Shown one piece after another: positions 1 through 10,724 of a DNA stretch of 64,000 nt. Source of the stretch: Hymenolepis diminuta (lineage: Eukaryota > Platyhelminthes > Cestoda > Cyclophyllidea > Hymenolepididae); contig CAADRB010000024.1 of NCBI GenBank assembly GCA_900708905.1, positions 552,333 to 616,332 of the forward strand, given 5' to 3'. The position numbers and the translations under genes are program-made. The stretch's first letter is position 1. Every line of letters begins with the position of its first letter. The notes beneath the pieces were generated by a model, which saw only the letters and a program-made list of their open reading frames with translations, searched no databases and was not told where the DNA came from.

Positions 1-514
1 TAAGGTCTCGGACGATTATTTGAAGGGTAATACCTTGAGAAGGCTACAACATCATCGTATCAGTCAATAAGAAATCACTACGATCTCAGGAAAGTATAAA
101 TAAACAAAAAAGGTAACTCAATCGGAAAATAGGAGTTTTGAAGAAAAAATATCACCCCAGGCCTTCCTTTTTGAAAAAAAACTTGTTTGTTCCCCTGGCT
201 TGACTAATAACAACGAATCGATACCTCTGCAATTAGCATTGATGAGTATTGACTTTGTGACCACTGACAGTACGCCCTGAAAAAACACTTTTCATTAAAA
301 TAAATACGAATAGGGCCAGAGAATGACTAGTTTCCTAAATATGCAGTAAAAATAAGGTGATCTGAAGATTTGTTTTCCAGCTTGATTTTGATTTTCCATT
401 AATTTAGATTATGGTAGGCCAACTTAATTTTTGTACTGTCAGATCCTTATGTATGACAGGGTTGATACGCATTCAAGTCCCCATGAATGTTCCCATGATG
501 CCTTTCTTTTATAG
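1..514. other. Upstream of the TPRG1L-like exon; probably intron
   Basis: No coding stretch is supportable here. The first recognisable exon begins at 515 after a tttatag acceptor and in phase 1, so at least one upstream coding exon must exist, either in this stretch or, more likely, left of the window. Confidence 0.5.
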
Positions 515-2210
515 GGCGCAAAAACTATCCTCTTACTGAATATGATTTCTTAGTAAAGGCTTCAATAATGTCTTCAATAACTCATTTGCTTTCCAGAATC
601 GATCACTGGAACAACGAACATGAACGCATTGTAGTGCTGACAGAAAGAAGCTTCTACATTATCCGCTATGACTTCCTCAGTGGTAATGTACGTGACAGCA
701 AGCGTGTCGGACTTGGTCAGTTGGTTTCGGTGACCACTGGACCTCTCGTTTTCCCTACTAAATCACTCATGCCGTAAGTAAAGAGAATTCTAAAAGATGA
801 TCTATGACAAACACCACGTCAATGTTCTTTTCCAAATAGTACACGAACATCACCAGGAGTGCAACTTGTCTGGGGAGATCTTGGAACCGTCACAGCGGCT
901 CAGAAGTGGAACCCACTTTGTCGCAATATGCCCTATGTGGTACTGACCCATCATCCGCTGTTGGTGAAGCAGAACCAGCTTCCGAGTGGTCAGTCCAACG
1001 CGAATGGTGCTGGTTATGGACATGATACTAATGCTGGAACGCTTTATGACGTCAACAACTTCCTTCAAGCCATTCGAGATGCCTGTTCTGCTTCAAACGT
1101 GGAGGTAATTTTACACGAAGTTCTCCACTTTATATTGTACATTGCTCCAAAATGAATAGTAGTACTTACTTGCTAAACCTTATCAGATGACCGATTATGT
1201 TCTGAATCACTAAATACCGGAATTTAACAAAGGTTCCACAAACTTACAGAGAAGCGGTAGAAGATAAACCATAAATGGGTAGATAAACAAAATAAAAATG
1301 CTATTTATTGTTATGTTTAATTTCTTTGTTAATTAAAAATGCTATTTTTCCAAGTTAGTTAGAAGAATATATAACTTCCCCAGTTGAATGCTTAATTTAT
1401 AGTGTTTTAACTGTAGCCGTAAATTTCCCAGGATCCCATTAATATTGAACGGGAACGTAATCATCAAACCGGACACAAGTTAATCGGCTGCAATCGAGGG
1501 ATATTCCTACGAGCAATCAGATCATATTTCGTCATTTAAGCATTTTATGGATTCTATTTCTTTATACTTAATAAGGGGAATGAATAGCCAAACAATCAAT
1601 TATGAATGAACCGGCATTTACTTTAACTGTTTTCTTATTTGAGCAAAATTTCATTTAATTTGATTATCTTCGGCACTTATTTAGTTTACTTGAGAATAAT
1701 TGTACTCGGCGCTGAGTTCTTCTGATAAACAAAATTACTCTCTTCTATAAAATGAAATAAACATTTCTAACAATAACTACAAAGTACCAAATTTTTGCTG
1801 CATATAACGAAGCAGGATATGCTTATGTTTAGATGAGGAGAGACAAATTTGGACTGAAGAAAGTAATTTAAACTATAACAACAAGTAGACGAAAAGAATC
1901 GTGGTAAGAACATTAAATTCCATAAGTGTTCACTGTTCAAATGACACGCCCATCTTTTCTTGTAAATAATACGCTCGAATCATTAGAAATAAAAGGTATA
2001 TTTCCTCGATATTGTTATTTAAACCAAATGAAACTCTGCTTATCGTTGCGTTACGTATTTATTTTAACTCTGTGCATCTGTTTTTCAACTTCTTTTCAAC
2101 AGTTTAAAACCGGTGATATCATCATTGAAAGCTACGGAAACATCGGAAGTGTTGTGTTCAATCAAACAAGCCTAGGATTTGCCAGATCAAAGGTTTCAGT
2201 AGCTGAGTAA
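515..2210 (+). CDS. TPRG1L: TPRG1/TPRG1L-like protein (hSac2 domain), 5' end missing
   Basis: Homologue of tumor protein p63-regulated gene 1-like, a small protein with an hSac2 domain; the vertebrate protein is associated with presynaptic vesicles. Exons are 515-773, 840-1104 and 2103-2210, joined across GT-AG introns of 66 and 998 bp with consistent phase. Diagnostic blocks are RIDHWNNEHERIVVLTERSF, then FPTKSLMP joined across the intron to TRTSPGVQLVWGDLG (family: SLN.REGFGIRIQWD), and a last exon with IIIESYGNIGSVVFNQ and SLGFARSKV, matching the conserved Gly/Leu-rich C-terminus. About 209 residues are visible against roughly 270 in vertebrates. The N-terminal exon or exons lie upstream. 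An ATG at 568 is in frame, but the open frame runs back to the acceptor at 513-514 and family alignment suggests it is internal. Confidence 0.82.
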
Positions 2211-2987
2211 GGCGAAGCAATATCTGACAGTATTTACTTGATTCAGAGATCTTCTCTGAATCAGTTACCTACTCTTATTCGCGTAGCATAGCTAATTGTT
2301 TATCCCCTTTGCCAATTATCACCGAAAATTTATCGTAAACCTCTCCTTTCACTCACAAATATCACTTCTCAACTTCAACTGTGACGAACAAGCATCTGCA
2401 TGCAAGTGTTGTAATTCTACTCTTTTAGCACGCATAATATCAAAAAAACTTGTCAGTTTTTTTCTTGTCTCTCAAATATACATCCTGTTTTCGTGGCAGT
2501 GTTTACCTATTGGTTGTGACCTCGTCTTTTTCATTAGATATAGGCTTGGTGATGTGTCGTAGATAATTTAAAACGATCACATTGTGCCAAATTTTCAATA
2601 TGTGTAAACAATTATATTTATTTACATGAGTCTGACAGAATTTTGCTCAAACTGTCACTCCTTTTTAGGACTTCCATCAGAGACAATTTTTAAATTATAA
2701 ATTTTAGTAAATTGCAGTAAAATTGCAGCTCATAAATAATTAATATTAATAGAAATAAATATTTAATTTAAATAGATTTTTTAATGAAATTAAAATAATT
2801 TAGTCTTTTTCTGAAACTATTGGGAACAATTTTCTGGAAAATTGCCCGCTTCATAATTAAGTTTGAACTTAAAGATCAATGAAAACGTGTTCACGGTCAT
2901 ATGGTCAGTGAAATTACAGGCCATTATTTAAGCGCGGTTTTTGCATAAGAAGATTGTCCACTAATTTATAACTTCGTTGAAGTGAAA
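2211..2987. other. Intergenic, 0.8 kb
   Basis: Spacer between the TPRG1L-like stop and the kinesin start, both on the plus strand. It is AT-rich. No coding or RNA signal is visible. It must hold the 3' UTR of the first gene and the promoter of the second. Confidence 0.5.
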
Positions 2988-5126
2988 ATGGTTGATGAAT
3001 ATAGGAATTCGAGACTGTTGGAAGAAATTCCCCAGAAACGTCTCCCTACCGACTTCATTTCTACTCAAGATTGGGGTACTTACATCGAAGTTTGTCGTCA
3101 TTTGCAGCAATCTCCTGACCTATCAAATGTCGAGAATGATAATAGAGAAAACAGTTGTATAATTCGACTTGTCTTGGCATTTAATCAACTCTACACTCAG
3201 TATTCTCTGCTTTGTGATGCTCTTGAAAGGTTTCGCGAAAATCAAGAGATCGTAACTCAGATAAACAACGGTCACATTTCAAGGAGCGAAATCATATGTA
3301 AAGGCGATGATAAACTAAGACAGAAATCATCGAGGTTTTCTTCCTATGATTCCTCTGTTGAGGGAAACTCTGTCTCTCCAAAAGTTGGGTGCATGCAATC
3401 AGGAAGAGGAAAGAGCAAAATATCCATGAATTCAGGATACGCTTTTGATTGTATCCAACTTCAGCCTTCGGAATCTTCAATTTGGGTGAACAAGGTCCGA
3501 GTTAAAGCTAAACAAACAGTCCTATTATTAAAAGGATTGCATTCGATGGAGGGTGAGAGATTGCCTATTGCTTTTGAGATAGCGCTTCCAAGAATTCAGC
3601 GACAGATTCAGAAAATAATGACTGTCTGCCCGTTCATACCCGATCCTCTTGAAGTAGTTGCAGAATTAAGAGCTGTAAACTATGATACTAAAAAGTGCAT
3701 TAAATATTTCGACAAAACAAAACTTGTCCGAGAAGAAATGTACGAATTTTTATCATCGCAAGCTCTTAGATCGACAAGTTTTCTTGGTATGACAGAACAG
3801 GAATTCGAGGACTTTCTACTCCAATACAAAGAACGTCTGAAGACTATAAGAAAATTCCAGAAAGATGCTGAAAGGCATATTCAACGCTTGCAAACTTTCA
3901 GTGGCGGGCTCGTAGAAGTAATGAACCATGTACTGACGGAACGTGACAATCAAAGAAAATCAATTGAAGGTACTGTGGAATACTGCCGAAATCTGAACCA
4001 CCAGTTAAGCTCACTAACAGAAGAGAATATCCAGTTACGAGAGACTCTGAAGAAACAAGAGGAATTAAGAAAGATCCTATTCAACATGATTCAGGAGTAC
4101 TTGGGAAACATTAGAGTCTTCTGTCGTGTTAGAGCGATTCCACATTGTCAAAGCATTCTTGAAGTCAAATCTAATGACACCGTCTCCCTAAATTCAGATA
4201 CATCGGCTGAAGAGTACAAGTTCGATCGTGTCTTTAGTCCCAGCACAAATCAAGCGGAAATTTATGGAGAGCTTGTTCCACTAATATGCTCATTCATGGA
4301 TGGATTCAATGTGTGTTTTATAACCTATGGAGGGGAGTCGAGTGGAAAAACGCATACTCTGATGGGAAGCAAAGACGAAATTCCCGAGGATAGGGGTGTC
4401 GTCTATCGAGCTTTGAGAACGATACTCCAAGAAAAGGCCACCCGACGTACTGAGTGGGATATAACACTGAAAGTCGGCGTCGTGGAGATATATAATGAAA
4501 ATTTTATCGATCTGATCGGTGGTGAAACGGGAATCAGTATTCGTGTAGACTCCGGTGTTGATAAAATGATGGACTCTCTCCAAAATATCGATCTTGACTT
4601 AGAATCCCAAATTGACGAAATTCTCAAAATGTGCGCCGAAAAGCGTAAAGTGGCTAAAACAGCCCTGAACGAAGCCTCCTCACGATCACATTTAATCATC
4701 CTGGTTCGAGTTCACTCTGTGAGTAACGTCTATCAGAAAATCTTGACTTCAGTTCTGGCAATGTGTGATCTGGCTGGATTTGAGAATATCATTAAAGCAG
4801 ATACCATGGGTGACCGAGTATTAGCGAAAGAAGCTGGATTCATAAATCGATCACTAACAGCTCTTAATAGAGTTTTGACATCTCTAAGGACCCAGAATCC
4901 CAAAACAGTGTCATTTCGAGACAGCAAGTTAACTCATTTATTAAAACCATTCTTCATCAATTCAGGGAAGTGTATTTTGATTGTAACTGTTCGAACAGAT
5001 AAAACCAGTCTGCCTTCAACGCAGGGAACACTTCGATTTGGAAGAGATACCAGAACCGTGAGTCTTGGACGTGCTAGAAAACAAATCAGTATGGAGAAAT
5101 TGATTCAAGATATCAGTTCGATTTGA
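2988..5126 (+). CDS. Kinesin-14 family C-terminal motor protein, intronless
   Basis: A 712-residue protein with its motor at the C-terminus. The neck-motor junction LGNIRVFCRVRA (about residue 372) is the hallmark of kinesin-14, whose members are minus-end-directed microtubule motors (KIFC/Ncd/KIF25 group). The P-loop is GGESSGKT (448-455), switch I is NEASSRSH (561-568) and switch II is DLAGFE (594-599). NRSLTALNRVLTSL and RDSKLTHLL, typical of kinesin motors, follow. Residues about 270-370 look coiled-coil (EENIQLRETLKKQEELRK). The N-terminal 260 residues match no domain I recognise. Oddities: the family P-loop is GQTGSGKT and switch II is DLAGSE, so both differ here. There is also no intron, although every other gene here is split, which suggests a retrocopy. 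The frame is fully open, so the gene is probably functional. The start is ATG 2988; an in-frame GTG six bases upstream was not used. An AATAAA lies at 5358-5363. Confidence 0.9.
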   Translation: MVDEYRNSRLLEEIPQKRLPTDFISTQDWGTYIEVCRHLQQSPDLSNVENDNRENSCIIRLVLAFNQLYTQYSLLCDALERFRENQEIVTQINNGHISRSEIICKGDDKLRQKSSRFSSYDSSVEGNSVSPKVGCMQSGRGKSKISMNSGYAFDCIQLQPSESSIWVNKVRVKAKQTVLLLKGLHSMEGERLPIAFEIALPRIQRQIQKIMTVCPFIPDPLEVVAELRAVNYDTKKCIKYFDKTKLVREEMYEFLSSQALRSTSFLGMTEQEFEDFLLQYKERLKTIRKFQKDAERHIQRLQTFSGGLVEVMNHVLTERDNQRKSIEGTVEYCRNLNHQLSSLTEENIQLRETLKKQEELRKILFNMIQEYLGNIRVFCRVRAIPHCQSILEVKSNDTVSLNSDTSAEEYKFDRVFSPSTNQAEIYGELVPLICSFMDGFNVCFITYGGESSGKTHTLMGSKDEIPEDRGVVYRALRTILQEKATRRTEWDITLKVGVVEIYNENFIDLIGGETGISIRVDSGVDKMMDSLQNIDLDLESQIDEILKMCAEKRKVAKTALNEASSRSHLIILVRVHSVSNVYQKILTSVLAMCDLAGFENIIKADTMGDRVLAKEAGFINRSLTALNRVLTSLRTQNPKTVSFRDSKLTHLLKPFFINSGKCILIVTVRTDKTSLPSTQGTLRFGRDTRTVSLGRARKQISMEKLIQDISSI

Positions 5127-7173
5127 AAAAGAAACGATTGTGTTGGATCCTTTTGCACCGATCTAATATTATCTCATAGTAAAGCATTTTCATTGTTACT
5201 GGTTCGAGTTTTAATGAAACTGAATATATTCTAAAATCAAAGCTTTCTTTTATTTTTTAATAAGGGTTTTTTTCTTCATGAGTCACTTTTTAAGTTTAAT
5301 ATTTTTCGTGTCTTATCAATAACGTCAATAAGATAATCACATTTCAACAGACATGAAAATAAATGTTCGGTGTGGATAAATCCTCTGTTGAATCTTAATT
5401 GAAGTAGTTTGCAGATTGTTAAAATGGAAGAATGCTAAGTTGATTCGTACGGGCTGCAAATCCTAGCCTATTTTAACAAACTGCTCTGTAGTTAAAACAA
5501 TCTGAATGAGGCTACCTCAAAAACCTTTGAACTTGTTCATTTCCGGATAGACATTATCTAATGTTATAAAACAACCTAGATCTGATTTGTAAAATAAGAC
5601 CAAAAGCTAACTTTCGCTCCCGAAACCGGGCTTCTAGCCCAACTCCTAACTTAATTCAAGTTCCTACCGAGAAGGCCTTTTTCAAATGTATCAAGCCATA
5701 GAGATATTATAGTCCAAGACGCGCCAATCACCACTCGAGCTATATGGAAATCTCTGGATTCAGGACAGATATCGTCGAATTATACTTCTTTTCAATGAGC
5801 GTCATTTTGAAAGGTATACATCTTTTCCAGGTCATATCCTTTATGCTCTTCTTTTCGATAAAGTAGACGACCTAAGTAAATAATTAAAAAGCACTCTGAT
5901 AATGCTTTAATACTTTTAGCAAAGTAAATAAATTTGGGAACCACTCAAATATATTTATCCTAAAATGTAGGGATTAACTGATTTGTATTCAATCCCTAGA
6001 GGAATAAAGAACTGATGTGTCGCCAAGTCCTTGAGAGAAATGAAGCTATCTTAAGTTAACAGAGCTTTCGTAAGCAAGATAACAATTTAGAAATGAATCC
6101 TAAGTCGGTTATAAAAGAAAGCAGGGGAAAATTAAACCAGTATGAATTTTATTTCAAAGTTAATCATCTCAGTAAATCAAAATGATAATTATTTATGAAA
6201 ACAGAACTAAATGGAACCCTGATACACAATTTCCATCACTAAAATATCTGAAAGTCGCCAAAAGCAAACCCGAATTTTAAAAGATATCTAGTTTTATTCT
6301 TTAATAAAAAAAACTTAACCTGATTTCAGCCAAAAAGGGCTTCTCTCTAACTCATGACCGTATATTTAATGAAATAGGGTTGGGAGCAAAGCTAAGCCAA
6401 CTAAAGTAATCCTTCCTTGGTACCATATCAAGAAACTCGTCTATGAAGATGAAGTAAAGATATTATGAGGAAGGGGACTGTTCCTCGACTTCTTATGTCC
6501 ACTAAGATATACGTTTAAAATGCTCGATTTCGGTAGAATGAAGGTATTCTGGAGAAACTTGAATAGTATCACCTCCGTTGTTGGCATTCGACAGTCAATG
6601 TCACCGATGAGTATCGATCTATCGACTTCTAACCTAGTGAACATGCACATAAATCGTTGTCTTTGGTGCGCTCCTCTGCTATCAAGTTTTCATTTACTGA
6701 TTAATCAGAAAATACGTAGTAAAATAGCATATACAAATAAGTATCCAGTTCAGCGGTCATGAGATCAATACCCATCGATGCACATCTAGAGGTACAGGTA
6801 ATCACCTGCTCTGGTCTGTTATGGTCAGTAAGAGGTTGTAGAATGCGAATCGCTTTTCAGTGGCTCCAGGACATCTTTCTATCTAAATGAAGTGATACGA
6901 ACGCTTCTAATGAGGTTGGGTTCTACCTACATCAAATACTTATCAATAGAATAAAAAACATAATAGATGATTTTAAATAGCGTTGGAAGATGAATTCATA
7001 TGAAGGACTAAGGAACAAACCCATTTAATAACTGTATACCCAAAAATAACTCAGAAACATAACGATTTGAACGCATGCAAAACGATAAAAAAGGCTTGAT
7101 TTTAAGTACATCAATTTGTCATTTATTTGTACACGTGGATATTAAGATATCTTATTATTAGTATTAAAGGCAT
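5127..7173. other. Intergenic, 2.0 kb, between convergent genes
   Basis: 3' flanks of the kinesin (+) and the RMT2-like gene (-). Poly(A)-signal hexamers sit near each end. I see no coding exon; the open frames near 6440-6760 have neither splice context nor familiar sequence. Confidence 0.5.
7122..7127 (-). terminator. Poly(A) signal AATAAA of the RMT2-like gene
   Basis: AATAAA on the minus strand, 47 nt past the stop codon of the RMT2-like gene. The position is consistent with a short 3' UTR. Confidence 0.5.
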
Positions 7174-9035
7174 TTAATTATTCGGATGACGTGAGCACTC
7201 TGGTAGAAAGTAGGTATCAAAGTTCCAATATCGGCTAGAGAGGTTTTTCCACGTCTTCTCATCACCGACTTCCTCTTTCACGGGAACTGGTTTGAATTCA
7301 CACTTGAAACCGAGTCTAAAAAAAATCAGTTAGAAGGATGAGTTTTAGATTAGAGCCCCGTTAGGGGTTAGAATGACTTGTCGCTCTGATTACCAATGAA
7401 CGCGAGTTTCTTAACTAGAAAGACTCCAGGACGTCTAGCTCTGAAGTCTACCTATTTACACGGAAATAAATTGAACCAAAAAATGTGTTTCTTTCAAATT
7501 ACAGTAAAGGGAGAAGGCTGAGAAACTTAATGATTATCCGTCATGTATTTAAGTTCTTTTCCCTGTTTAAATATTAAGTTTTGAGGGCTATATTCACACG
7601 TGCACTTTTCAGTTCATCGTCCATTGAGAAAAAACGACTAACGACTCTCTTGTCATAGCACCACCATGAAGTAAAATTAAGGATGACTGATCCGAGAAAA
7701 ATTCGGTAAACTACTTCATTAACACTTACACAAAATATGAAACAGCGTTCGAGATTTACCAATTTCCGGTGAAAATTAACTAAACTTCTGCTTTATGCCA
7801 AGGCAAAATAAAACCAACCTCTCCAAACGAAGTCGAGTAGTTTCACAAGCCACGCCATGGAAAAACACGCTGTCTGGGCACATCCCATTGTAGTAGGAGT
7901 ATCTTGCTCTTGGATGCTGGGACATGATTCCTGGCAAATGGCGATGGAATTGATTGAGGTCGTGATCGTCCTCTGCATAGGTGTCAAAGAAAACTCCGTC
8001 AAAAGGAAGCAACTTTCCTTCGGCGATTTCACGCTCCAAGTGTGGGACAACATCTTGCCATCGACCTAGATGGACTGTAACGCCAACTCGTTGCGTCCAA
8101 CCGGCTTCTTGCATCTTCTCATAAACCTGAGAGGGGAAACACTATTACCACAACTTTTAATAGTTATTAAGAGATATTCCAAATGATTACATGCCTGAGG
8201 ATGTGCCTCAATAATGGTGTGGTGCCCAGGAGCATGTTTCATTATCTCATTATCAACAATACCCATCCCAAAACCCACATTGAGGGTACGAATATTTTCT
8301 GGACGATGAGAAGGTTCAACATCAGAGAAACATATCCAGGCAGCATGCATAGCCATTAGAGGACGTTCCCAATCCATCATAACTGCGAGCTGGGTCGAAG
8401 TGTCGACCAAACGATCGCCTTCTTTGGTGTACTCCAATCGACTAGATAGATAGGCAGCGTTCAGTTTACTTGGAATAGATTCATCTGTGGATTCTTGATT
8501 TGCAGCCTTAATAACAGCAGCCTCTTTGAGGGTCTAAAAGTAATCATGTTTATAACAATTTGAAAACACAACCTACAGGAAGATTAGTTGGAATGTCTGT
8601 GCTGTCCTCTGTTTCTCCTATCGATAATATTAATTCGGACATGACAGCGTGATCCATGATAAGGTCAACGATAGCCTGGTGACCATTCATGGCTGCATAG
8701 TCACCAGCACATCGATATTTCCTGTCGACAGCATTCCAGGGTGCCCCCTGGTCAAGGAGATATCTGACAATTTCGATATGACCTGATCCCGCAGCGGCCA
8801 TCAGAACACTCATACCGGTCTGGGGATCTTGGAAACAGATGTCGGCGTTGTCCGACTCGTTGAGGGATTTGACTGTAGACATATCCCCTTCACTAGCTGC
8901 AAGAACCAAACGGATATCCTCCTGAGAGGGCTTGTATTGCATCTCAACATCCTCGTTCTCGCTGAGCTTTCTCTTGAAGCTTTTTTGTCCATTATCTGAA
9001 TCAGTTGACGTATTATTATTGTCCATTCTACTCAT
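7174..9035 (-). CDS. Ankyrin-repeat arginine N-methyltransferase 2-like protein
   Basis: A 415-residue protein from four exons (8577-9035, 8195-8533, 7819-8126, 7174-7315). The N-terminus holds about three ankyrin repeats (residues 38-135, e.g. GMSVLMAAAGSGHIEIVRYL). It is followed by a Rossmann methyltransferase of the GAMT/RMT2 class: VMMDWERPLM (203-212), SAM-binding LNVGFGMG (237-244), IIEAHPQ (260-266) and FDGVFFDTYAED (308-319). The last exon supplies the W..LSSRYWNFDTYFLP tail typical of RMT2. In fungi RMT2 methylates the delta-nitrogen of arginine in ribosomal protein L12, so a SAM-dependent methyltransferase acting on a protein is the best guess; the substrate here is unknown. Ankyrin plus this catalytic domain is the RMT2 layout, whereas vertebrate GAMT lacks ankyrins. 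Intron 2 (8127-8194) has a GC donor (CAG|GCATGT). Intron 1 is only 43 bp. The start is ATG 9035; ATG 9026 is an in-frame alternative. Confidence 0.87.
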
Positions 9036-10724
9036 AAACACGGAAAATAGGCACTCTCGACAGTCAAAAACTAATAGAAAGTCGAGAAAAAAACTTAATA
9101 CTCCATTAAAAATAACAATACAGTTACGAAAAAAACACGCCTAACTCACTTTTAGGCACGACAACGACCTTGATTTTCTAAATCGAGTATATATGTCTAA
9201 AATTATTTAAAACAAATTCATTATGCTTTTGATGGATATAAATTATTTGTATGTTTCTCTTCAGCGCGAACATAAAAATTAAATTTAAAATGCTTATTTG
9301 TCTTCTCTCTAATAGCTGATTTATAGTTGATTTTTTCATAATTTGGTTTTTAAACAGCAATACAAAAATGTACTAACATTAAAATTAAATATGTTAAATA
9401 TTAGTACTGTAGGATTCAACACAAGAAGGACATCACTTTATAGTTACCCCTAGAAAGAAACACCCGTCACAGCAATCTACGGTTAGAACACTGATAACAG
9501 TGCATATATTTTATTTTTATTGATTACGTCAGGAAGTGCTCCGAATATCCTGTTGATCTAAAATAGTCTATTAATATGGGAGGCTGGTCACTATTACTCA
9601 TCCTTTATTTCACATAGGAGTGTATCCAACCCACCTCAATTATGCCACCGTAAGTCTGTCGGTAAATATCATTCCTTGATTCTTGGTGCATCATCAAAAT
9701 AAGTGAGTAGACAGATGTCGGCGGAAGTTACTCATCTGTCTTGTTCAAATATTAATGAGCTAAGTGCCGAGCTGCAAATAAACTAGAAATCTAGATTACA
9801 CAAAGACATTCTTCTCTACTATTGATAATGTTACCAAGACATTAGAGGTGCCTGTTTACGCAATTCTAAATTGATATAAGCTCAAATTGTAAAATTAGCA
9901 GTCCAAAAGTTCTTCTAAAATCTCGTTCCTTTGATTACCTGGATTCAAATGTTCAATTTAAATTGCAGTTTAGATATCTAATAATAACTTTCTATTGAAA
10001 TTTAAGGTCTTCTTACTTACATAGATTCTCAAATTTTGCTCAACTCAGGATTATCAATTGGATTTCTGCGAAATGTCCCGGATGCCAAACCTCAAGTTAA
10101 CACACAGAATCAAGTAAAGCCACAAATACAAATAAAAGTGGAGGATTTAGTGTGAAGGCAATATGTACACCTGCCGCCTATAATATGACGATCCGCTGCT
10201 GTTATCTTAGCACCCTCCGCTAATTATATCTTTAGAGAGACGTACTAGGGACTAAGGTAACTGGTTTTCCCTACCTATCTGCAGTCAGCACCTTCTATTT
10301 TCTACCAGTCTTTACCACAACAGCAGGATAGCGAGAAGACAAGAGATTGTTAAAGACCAGAAACCACAAGAGAGACTATGTGGCGAATAAGCGAGTAGAG
10401 CTTATGACGGATGCGTACATAGGTGTTGGCGGTCTGGTGCACGTACAAAGTTATACATATCATATCTAGAGATTGACAATTTGGGATCAGAGGAATTAGG
10501 GTGTACTGGGTGAGTTGATAAAGGTGGCCTTTAATTTATTTAAGAGTTATGGAACCATCGCACGGCTATGGTAACTCAAACCCAGAAAGAAGAAGACTTA
10601 TAACACAACGAAAGCTTAGCTTCGTCAATTTACTAAGAATATACTCGATTTTTCTGACTACCGGTATATATATATAAACTAAAGAATACAAAATGGAAAC
10701 ATAATTACAAAAATCACAATCTCA
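9036..10724. other. Intergenic, 1.7 kb
   Basis: Lies between the CENP-S 3' end and the RMT2-like 5' end, both minus strand. AT-rich with no coding exon visible. A short TA run (tatatatatata) is at about 10664. Confidence 0.5.

Noticed and set aside
4290..4699. Minus-strand frames inside the kinesin gene
   Set aside because: Antisense shadows of the motor domain.
8181..8194. GT donor a few bases past the GC donor of RMT2-like intron 2
   Set aside because: Using GCAT|GTAATC shifts the frame into the next exon and breaks the conserved EAHP...GW spacing.
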